NCBI GenBank assembly: GCA_005787865.1
Contig: SXZN01000011.1
Location: 1 to 11,945 of the forward strand
Direction: 5' to 3'
Source of the DNA: Opitutaceae bacterium
GTDB taxonomy: Bacteria > Verrucomicrobiota > Verrucomicrobiia > Opitutales > Opitutaceae
DNA: 11,945 nucleotides
Position numbers and translations under genes: made by a program. The notes beneath the pieces are model-generated. The model saw nothing but the letters and a program-made list of their open reading frames with translations. It was not told the origin of the DNA and did no database searches. Of the stretch, positions 1 through 6,297 are shown piece after piece (positions within the stretch are counted from its first letter, which is position 1; every line of letters starts with the position of its first letter).

Positions 1-1991
1 AGGTCGACGCGATTTTTAGTCGGAATAACAATGGTGACTGGGTTGTCCCGCAGGAGAGTCGCATCCCATTTTAATTGGTGGAGGCAAAGCGCATAGTGCT
101 TGGCGAAATCTGGCAGCATGGGTTCGGCGCGGAGGCCGCGTCGTTGCACGGCTTCCGCGATGCCTTGGCGGGCGGCTTCGAATAAATAGCCTTTCTGATC
201 GCCGCGGGTGGCGGTGCTTTCGGCGTGGGCGCGCCAGTGGTAGCCGATAAAAGGCACATGAATGACATCCTCCGGCTTAATCAATTCCCAGCAGCGCAGG
301 AAGAGGTCGATGTCTTGGGCTCCGTTAAATTCCGGACGCAGTCGGCCCGCTTGCTCAACAATACTCCGGCGGATCACGCTGAGGTGATGCGTGTAGTTGT
401 GGGTGATCGCCATTTCAGGACTCCAGCTGCCTTTGAGCTGGGGATCGTAACGGCGGCCGGTGTCATCGATTTTGTCTTCGTCGGTGTAAAGATACCCCGC
501 CGTTGGTTGGCGCGCGATCGCTGCGGCGATTTGGAATAGCGCATCGTGCGGCAGCAGATCATCGTGGTCTAGCAGTGCCACGAATTCGCCGAAGGCTACC
601 TCGAGAGCGGAGTTCGTCGCGCGGGCGATGTGGCCGTTCTCGGTGCGGAAAATGGGTTTGATGCGGGGATCGGTACGAGCGGCGGCTTCCAACATCCGGC
701 GGACGTGCGGTTGAGTTGAGGCATCATCCGCGATGCACAATTCCCAGCGCGGATATAACTGTTGCTGGAGTGATTCGAGCAATTCGCGCAGATATTTTTC
801 TGGGGTATTATAGGCTGGAACGACGACGCTGATCAGGGGGCCGCTATTTTTTACCAACGCATCGGCGTCTTGTTGCAGGATAGCACGCAGCCGTGGAGTG
901 AGGCGATTGTGCCAGCACCAGCGGGTGTAAGGATCCTGGTCGCGGCGCCGAATTAAGGCGGCGGGAACTTTGGGTGCTTCGCCATGGCTGAAAGTAGCCG
1001 CGAGCTGGGCTTGGAGGCGTCCGATTTCAGTGCGCGTTTGCGCCCAACTATCAAAGGTGAAGCGCCGCAGGGCCCAACCGCGTAAAAAAGCCGCGACGAC
1101 TTTATAAAAAAGCCACGGTCGATAGATCGGAATAGGACCCGAACCTTCGTCGCGACGATCGAGATACATGCGACGGGCAAAGGCTAGGGGCCGCGTGCCA
1201 TCGCCCGTTTCAGCGAAGATTTTTAAGCTCGCTGGATTCGGCGTATCCGTGCGAATGTCGACGAGGCCGTAGTAACCTGATTTTAGGGCGTTCGCGTGAT
1301 CGCTGCGGTGACTCGCCACATCGGGCCGATCCTTAGGATAAACTAAGCGATTCTCCGTTAAAACTCCCGTGGTTGCACTGAGTTGGCTGATCGTGCGCCC
1401 AACGCCAAAGATCCATCCGGTGATGCGAAATTTTCCGTAGCCAGCGTTAATCCAGTAGCCAGGATTTTCAATATGACCGAGGAAGCGATCGCCGATCGCA
1501 ATATCACTCGTGGGCATAAGGACATCATGTAGTACGGCATCGGTCGCCCGGCAAAGTTCGCGCCATGACTCTCGGTGGAAATGCCGGTAAAGATATTGCA
1601 GTGTTTGGTAGACGATGACCGTGCGTAAAATGGGTTGGGGTTGGGTCGCCGTCGTGGGCAAGGCCGACGTATCGAGGGACGTTTGGAAAAATTCGTGCCA
1701 CTGGGTCCCATCATGATAATCGAGCGCGATTTTTTTGGCCCCGCGCCACACTTGCACGCGCTGAGTGAAGCCGGTGCGCAAGGCCGCCAGCGAGCCCCCA
1801 AAAGCCTGTTGGGTATCGGGTCGCTCTAGGCCATAAATGCCGAGAAAGGTGCAGGCATCCACGCGAGCGCGGAAATCGACGCAGAGGGTTGTTTCTCCAG
1901 AATACAGCCAACCATTTATTTCTAGGCCGGCGACTTCGGGCCGCCAATGGATGGGGCTGTCGATATGGAACTTAGGCGAGGGCAGACTCAT
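1..1991 (-). CDS. Family 2 glycosyltransferase with two N-terminal modules (3' end cut by window edge)
   Basis: Reading the minus strand from the ATG at 1991 gives 663 codons with no stop, running off position 1. An in-frame TGA at 1997-1995 makes this the most upstream start. No Shine-Dalgarno is visible. Residues about 8-107 and 172-279 are two related modules (I-D/E-S/N-P, GW, RPD, GF/GY motifs). Residues 291-316 could be an amphipathic membrane-associating helix. Residues 386-600 are a complete GT2 (GT-A fold) domain: ISVVVPAYNTP at 387-397, the metal-binding DxD region D475-H-D-D478, TDEDK at 503-507, GAQD at 557-560 (the usual catalytic acid region) and HWR at 585-587. At 651 a second GT2-like start appears (VTIVIPTKNR), so the full protein is probably a two-domain transferase adding sugars from nucleotide donors in the cytoplasm. 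It is divergent from the next gene. The GT2 call is firm; donor and acceptor cannot be read. Confidence 0.93.
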   Translation of the reverse strand, partial: MSLPSPKFHIDSPIHWRPEVAGLEINGWLYSGETTLCVDFRARVDACTFLGIYGLERPDTQQAFGGSLAALRTGFTQRVQVWRGAKKIALDYHDGTQWHEFFQTSLDTSALPTTATQPQPILRTVIVYQTLQYLYRHFHRESWRELCRATDAVLHDVLMPTSDIAIGDRFLGHIENPGYWINAGYGKFRITGWIFGVGRTISQLSATTGVLTENRLVYPKDRPDVASHRSDHANALKSGYYGLVDIRTDTPNPASLKIFAETGDGTRPLAFARRMYLDRRDEGSGPIPIYRPWLFYKVVAAFLRGWALRRFTFDSWAQTRTEIGRLQAQLAATFSHGEAPKVPAALIRRRDQDPYTRWCWHNRLTPRLRAILQQDADALVKNSGPLISVVVPAYNTPEKYLRELLESLQQQLYPRWELCIADDASTQPHVRRMLEAAARTDPRIKPIFRTENGHIARATNSALEVAFGEFVALLDHDDLLPHDALFQIAAAIARQPTAGYLYTDEDKIDDTGRRYDPQLKGSWSPEMAITHNYTHHLSVIRRSIVEQAGRLRPEFNGAQDIDLFLRCWELIKPEDVIHVPFIGYHWRAHAESTATRGDQKGYLFEAARQGIAEAVQRRGLRAEPMLPDFAKHYALCLHQLKWDATLLRDNPVTIVIPTKNRVD

Positions 1992-2106
1992 GGATCAGGT
2001 CAGAATTAAGTGGTCATGGCCGTAGCCAGTAAAGCTTGTTCCGGAGCAGCCGCCGGAGGGGAACAATGAGATTGGCAACGCGATAGCCCTGCTCTTATTT
2101 CAGCCG
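1992..2106. promoter_or_regulatory. Divergent intergenic region, presumed promoters of both flanking genes
   Basis: These 115 bases separate two outward-facing genes, so both promoters should lie here or reach into the neighbours. No convincing sigma-70 pair was found. TTGGCA at 2072-2077 resembles a -35 box, but the sequence 16-17 bases on (around 2094-2100) is a poor -10 and would place the transcript start almost on the ATG. The region instead holds a strong purine-rich ribosome-binding sequence (GGAGGGG, 2055-2061) that serves neither annotated start. The regulatory role is inferred from gene orientation only. Confidence 0.4.
2066..2086 (+). other. Possible six-codon leader ORF behind a strong Shine-Dalgarno
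   Basis: GGAGG at 2055-2059 sits six bases before an ATG at 2066, the best ribosome-binding site spacing in the window. The frame reads M-R-L-A-T-R and stops at TAG 2084-2086, 20 bases before the ATG of the membrane glycosyltransferase at 2107, which lacks a Shine-Dalgarno of its own. A second tiny frame (ATG 2016, 17 codons, TGA 2067-2069) overlaps this start as ATGA. Together they could load ribosomes that reinitiate at 2107. They could also be chance: both are very short and there is no support from conservation. The leader is out of frame (-1) with the downstream gene. Confidence 0.2.
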
Positions 2107-4200
2107 ATGTCCGTGCCCTCCCTTACTCCCGCACCTAGCCGCGGGGAGACTCGGTTTATTCTAGCTCTTTTTATCGGGTGTCTGGCTTTTCACTTTTGGG
2201 CGGTGGGCGTTGGTTGGGGTCATAAAAATTTATTTGGGGTGGAATGGCGGCAGGCCCAGACAGCTCTGACGGCGCATTTCATCAAGGCTGAGAATAATTT
2301 TTCACTCGCCTATCCCACGCCGGTCTTAGGTAAGCCGTGGTCAATTCCCATGGAGTTCCCGCTTTATCAATGGACCGTCGTGGTCGTGGGTAAATTGACT
2401 GGCCTCGGTCTCACGAAGGCGGGTCGAGCGGTTAGTATTGCATGTTTATATCTTTGTTTGCCGGCGATCTTCTTGCTGCTGGCGCGTTGGCGAGTCGCGC
2501 GCGCGCACCGCTGGTTAGTCTTAGCGGTGGTGCTCACTTGTCCGCTCTATATATTTTATACTCGGGCCTTTTTAATTGAAACGATGGCGCTGATGTTTGC
2601 GCTATGGTTTTGGGTCGCCTACGAGCGCGGGGTGGCTGGGCGCAGTTTTAGCTGGTTGGCCATAGCGATTGTGGCTGGGGCGGGAGCTGGCTTGGTCAAG
2701 GTGACCACTTTGATGCTGTATGTCCTGCCGATGATTTTTTGGTCAATGCGTCGTTTGTGGGCCAATCGATCGGATGGTGGCTGGCGAACGGAGTTGGCGT
2801 GGATGGCGGGAGCCACCTTGCTGCCGATGCTCGCGACGGGCTGGTGGATTCATTTTGCTGATGCCACCAAGGCTTTGAATCCGCTGGCGCATTTTCTACG
2901 TTCCGCAGCAATGCGTGATTTTAATTTAGGCACCACCGCCACGCGGCTTTCGGGTGAATATTGGGCCTTGAAGGGTCGGATTATGGCCGAAGATTTGACG
3001 TGGTTGCCGGCGGTGGGCGCGTGCGCGAGCTTAGCTGTCGTGGCGGGGTGGCGCCGCGGGTGGGAGATCTTGTTGAACGGCGGACTGTTCATCGCGGCGC
3101 TGATTATCTTTCCGGTGCTCTATGCTTTTCATCCTTACTATTATGTCGCGAACACGATGCTCCTCCTGCTCGCCATGGGATTGGTGCTCGTGGCTTTGGC
3201 CGAGACCAAACATCCTCGGTGGTTAGTGGTAGCGTTGGTCTTATTAATCACGGGCGGACAAGCTGGGCGGTACCTCGATTATTATTTCCCAGTGCAACGG
3301 GAAGCGGGCGAAGCGGGCAGCGGACTCACGCAAGCTCTGCGTGCTTTGACGAGAGCCGACGATTACCTGATCATTGTCGGTCAGGATTGGAATCCGATGA
3401 CGCCCTATTATGCGCAGCGGCGCGCTTTGATGTTACGAGCGGGGGAGACTGAACCTGTTCGTTTAGATGCGGCGCTTGCCGCCATGCATGGCGAGAAAGC
3501 GGGAGCTCTCTTGGTGACTGGCCCATGGGAAAACCAGCCAGCATTGCTGCAACGTATTACCGCCCTAGGTTTGGAAACGAAACCGCTTTTGGTGTGGCGC
3601 GATATCTCGATTTTTTTACCCGCTACCCGCCGGGCTGAATTGCTGCTATATTTGGAATTACACCGCTATCATGAGGTGGGACTAGCGCCCGGGGTTGAGT
3701 TTCCCCCAGAACAATTGAGCAAAACTTGGCTCGAAGTGGCTAATATTCACCTGCGCAATCGCTATTTATTTTCTGCGATGCAGCCGAGGCCCGTGCGCTT
3801 CTGGTCGACGTTTGGGCCCGGATTGGATGAGCGTGGGGGGCGGCCGTCCTTTGGGGCGCATCCCGTCACGCGGCTAGTTTTTCGGTTACCAGCGGGTAAA
3901 CATCAACTCCGCACCGTGGTGGAATTACCCCTCGTTTCCTATATTTCCGATGCTGGCGCCGATCAGCGCACTGACGGGGTAGAAATAAAGCTCACGGCCC
4001 TGGGTGCTGCGGAGACTCAATCGGTGCTTTATACTCGACTGCTAGATCCACTCCACCGGCACAGCGACCGTGGTCCACAATCATTGACGATTAATTTCAC
4101 CCTCGCTCAAGCGGGTGAGGTAGAGCTGTTTTTTGGACCTGGTCCCCACGGTCGCGATACGCGTGACTGGATTACCATGGGCCGGCTCGTGATAGATTAA
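2107..4200 (+). CDS. GT-C membrane glycosyltransferase, GT39/ArnT-like, paralogue A
   Basis: A 697-residue polytopic inner-membrane protein, probably moving a sugar from a polyprenyl-phosphate carrier to an acceptor on the periplasmic side. About 11 hydrophobic segments lie between residues 16 and 390. The first extracytoplasmic loop, where GT-C enzymes keep catalytic acids, holds EWRQAQTA (46-53) and EFPLYQW (83-89). Further signatures shared with the two paralogues are YTRxxxIE (151-158), VKxTT (197-201), HxYYY (342-346) and QDWNPMTPYY (426-435). A periplasmic region follows from 400, and residues about 560-697 form a predicted beta-rich domain with TDGV (622-625) and DRGPQ (654-658). The frame is open upstream to 2026 but offers no other ATG, GTG or TTG, so the ATG at 2107 is the first usable start. 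The gene stands alone on this strand and converges on paralogue B. Unlike B and C it lacks the Asp-Arg before the RQ motif. The family is clear; the substrate is unknown. Confidence 0.87.
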   Translation: MSVPSLTPAPSRGETRFILALFIGCLAFHFWAVGVGWGHKNLFGVEWRQAQTALTAHFIKAENNFSLAYPTPVLGKPWSIPMEFPLYQWTVVVVGKLTGLGLTKAGRAVSIACLYLCLPAIFLLLARWRVARAHRWLVLAVVLTCPLYIFYTRAFLIETMALMFALWFWVAYERGVAGRSFSWLAIAIVAGAGAGLVKVTTLMLYVLPMIFWSMRRLWANRSDGGWRTELAWMAGATLLPMLATGWWIHFADATKALNPLAHFLRSAAMRDFNLGTTATRLSGEYWALKGRIMAEDLTWLPAVGACASLAVVAGWRRGWEILLNGGLFIAALIIFPVLYAFHPYYYVANTMLLLLAMGLVLVALAETKHPRWLVVALVLLITGGQAGRYLDYYFPVQREAGEAGSGLTQALRALTRADDYLIIVGQDWNPMTPYYAQRRALMLRAGETEPVRLDAALAAMHGEKAGALLVTGPWENQPALLQRITALGLETKPLLVWRDISIFLPATRRAELLLYLELHRYHEVGLAPGVEFPPEQLSKTWLEVANIHLRNRYLFSAMQPRPVRFWSTFGPGLDERGGRPSFGAHPVTRLVFRLPAGKHQLRTVVELPLVSYISDAGADQRTDGVEIKLTALGAAETQSVLYTRLLDPLHRHSDRGPQSLTINFTLAQAGEVELFFGPGPHGRDTRDWITMGRLVID

Positions 4201-4205
4201 TGGCA

Positions 4206-6284
4206 CTACCGGATCTCGATCTGGCGCCAGTAACTCCAATCAAAAGCTACGTTATTGGCGGGACCTGGATACATCGCAAAAACGAGGGTGCCGGTGATGG
4301 GGCCAATGGACTCTATCGTGATGTTTTGCGGCCCGCGGTCGGCGGCGCGCCTCATCGGGTCGAGGTTGCGCTCATAAAGTAAGCGGCGGCCGCCGTTGGG
4401 CAGACGCTCGAAAATGACGACATCAACTCCATCGGTAGCTCCAGTCCCTGTGTAGGCTTTTTCATTTAGCCCCATGATGGCCTCAATGCGCGTCGCGCCT
4501 GGGGGGGCATTAAAATGAAGTTCGGCCGGAGCATTAGAGAAAATTGCGGCCTGGCCAGCGATCCGGCCAATCTCAATGCTGCCCGGGGTATAGAGCGCGG
4601 TGGGAATCGGCTTGGTTAGCGCGGCATAAGCCGTCGCGTTCACCACTTGATAATGAAGGCGCGGATCGATCGCCTCTGCTGAATCTGAAAAATTTAAAGT
4701 AACCCCCGGGAGTGAGCGTCCTGCCAGTTTCTGTTTTAAGGCAGTTAATTCAGTCGCGCGGACGTAAAGATCGCCATCGGCTGAGGTGGCGACGGGTTGA
4801 GCGGCGAGTCCTAATTTTTCGGTGCGCCAGCGAATAAAGCCGCGATCTTGCTTATGGGGACCTTGCATGACTAGCGCGGTTACTTGATCTGTGCCGAGAT
4901 TCTTTAGCACTGTTTGTAATTTGTCGGCGTCATTTTCTGCTCCATTTGGAACGAGGATCGCTCGGCATGCTGCATAATAAGGAATGAGGGTATTCCAGTC
5001 CCACCCATAAACGAGGACCACCCCGTGTGCGGGGACAGCCTCGTGGACTACTTCAACCAAAGACGGGGGCGGGGCGGGCAGATTTTTAAGCGTCTCCGCA
5101 AACCCTTGGTAAAAATTGATGCTCTGTAAGCTTACAAAAATAACGATATAGACTGCCTTAAGTCGGGCATCGAGACGCTCGCTAGCGACAACTCCGGCTA
5201 AAATTAACCCTGCTGCGGCCGCCGCAAAAAAGGCGGCTGGAAAGTGATAATAATTATGAATCGCATAGAGATTCGCGAACAGCAGCGGCCCCAGCAAATA
5301 TCCCGCGGCGCAGAGCAAAGCCATCAGGCGGTAGCGCTGGGCAATCGGGATTAAGCCCAGTCCCAATAATAAGAACAGCGGGTCTGAGAGTACGCCGAGG
5401 CTGAAATGGCGATGGATTGTCTGCCAAAAGACCGGATCTAGGCGCTGCGCTAGGGTTCCGTAGTTCCATGTTCTGAGATTTTCAGAGGTGAATTGGTTGG
5501 CGTAGGGATTGGCGCGCTTGACGGTGTCGGTGAAGGCAATCCAGCGCAGTGCCACCGCCAGTGCTAGACCGACGGGTAGCAATACGGCGGGCAGACTGCG
5601 CCAGAGATTCACGAAGAAACTCGCGCCTTGGGGAGGCCTTTTTTGCCAGAATAGCACGATGGCGAAAAGCCCCGCCGGTACCGCGAACAGTGCAAAAGTC
5701 GTAATCTTCACTAAGGCCGCGATCACTCCGAGTAGGGTGGCCGCTATCGTCCAGCGCCAGTCAGCTAACTGTAAACTTCGGAGGTAGGCGTATAAAAACC
5801 AAACAGCAAAGGCGGCGGCACAGGATTCGATCATGAAGCTTCGCGCATAAAAAAGGCAAACCGGCGTCATGAGGAGCGCCGCCGGTACGAGCAATCGTCG
5901 CCCCGCATGGGGCTCGACCCAAGCGGCTAGTCCATAAACAGCCGGGAGTGAACTGAGGAAAAATAAAATTCCGATTAAACGAGCGGCGGGCACCAAGGCT
6001 AATCCCGTTGTGTTGGTTAGCAGCGCCACCAGCCATTGGTAGAGTGGAAATTCAAAAGGGACTGACCAGGGTGGACCGAAAATGGGGGCAGGGTAGGCGA
6101 GACTAAAGCCCTCGTGCTGGATCCCGTACGCATTGAGTGCCGTCTGGGTTTGGCGGAATTGGTAACGATCTAAGAGGGATGCGTCCCAGCCGCGTGTCAT
6201 GATCCATAGGGCGACAGCCAAAAGCAGCAGGCTAAGTCCCAGATAAAATGAGGGGACGGCTAATTTCTTTCCTGCGGCCTTCAT
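4206..6284 (-). CDS. GT-C membrane glycosyltransferase, GT39/ArnT-like, paralogue B
   Basis: A 692-residue paralogue of its two GT-C neighbours and the last gene of the minus-strand operon. A signal-anchor segment (12-30) leads into the first extracytoplasmic loop with DRYQFRQTQTA (39-49) and FGPPWSVPFEFPLYQW (69-84); D39 and E78 are the candidate catalytic acids. Other family signatures are YARSFMIE (146-153), VKITT (192-196), WNYGT (273-277), HNYY (343-346) and GWDWNTLIPYY (427-437). An alanine run (352-358) lies in one membrane helix. Residues about 555-692 are the shared C-terminal domain, with TDGV (617-620), DRGPQ (649-653) and a closing SYWRQIEI. The start lies 13 bases after the stop of paralogue C with no visible Shine-Dalgarno, so translation is probably coupled to C. 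It is closer to C than to A in the loop motifs, suggesting a later duplication. The acceptor and the sugar are not readable. Confidence 0.88.
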   Translation of the reverse strand: MKAAGKKLAVPSFYLGLSLLLLAVALWIMTRGWDASLLDRYQFRQTQTALNAYGIQHEGFSLAYPAPIFGPPWSVPFEFPLYQWLVALLTNTTGLALVPAARLIGILFFLSSLPAVYGLAAWVEPHAGRRLLVPAALLMTPVCLFYARSFMIESCAAAFAVWFLYAYLRSLQLADWRWTIAATLLGVIAALVKITTFALFAVPAGLFAIVLFWQKRPPQGASFFVNLWRSLPAVLLPVGLALAVALRWIAFTDTVKRANPYANQFTSENLRTWNYGTLAQRLDPVFWQTIHRHFSLGVLSDPLFLLLGLGLIPIAQRYRLMALLCAAGYLLGPLLFANLYAIHNYYHFPAAFFAAAAAGLILAGVVASERLDARLKAVYIVIFVSLQSINFYQGFAETLKNLPAPPPSLVEVVHEAVPAHGVVLVYGWDWNTLIPYYAACRAILVPNGAENDADKLQTVLKNLGTDQVTALVMQGPHKQDRGFIRWRTEKLGLAAQPVATSADGDLYVRATELTALKQKLAGRSLPGVTLNFSDSAEAIDPRLHYQVVNATAYAALTKPIPTALYTPGSIEIGRIAGQAAIFSNAPAELHFNAPPGATRIEAIMGLNEKAYTGTGATDGVDVVIFERLPNGGRRLLYERNLDPMRRAADRGPQNITIESIGPITGTLVFAMYPGPANNVAFDWSYWRQIEIR

Positions 6285-6297
6285 GAAGACAATGGGC

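Noticed and set aside
1358..1801. A 147-codon minus-strand frame inside the GT2 gene
   Set aside because: It is the same strand in a different frame. The GT2 frame continues through it without interruption and carries the module motifs, so this is a shadow and not a sign of a frameshift.
2072..2100. TTGGCA followed 16-17 bases later by a T-rich segment as a sigma-70 promoter for paralogue A
   Set aside because: The -10 match is poor, and the transcript would start almost at the ATG, leaving out the strong Shine-Dalgarno upstream.
2961..3452. A 163-codon plus-strand frame inside paralogue A
   Set aside because: It overlaps A in another frame across membrane segments and signatures shared with two paralogues; its composition is low in hydrophobic pattern and looks like a frame shadow.
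4200..4382. A 60-codon plus-strand frame whose ATG overlaps the stop of paralogue A (TAATG)
   Set aside because: The overlap looks like translational coupling, but the frame is entirely antisense to the conserved C-terminal domain of paralogue B and has no recognisable features.
5211..5236. GC-rich symmetric stretch around GCGGCCGC as a possible hairpin or regulatory site
   Set aside because: It encodes the alanine run of a membrane helix in paralogue B, so codon repetition explains it; no U-tract follows.
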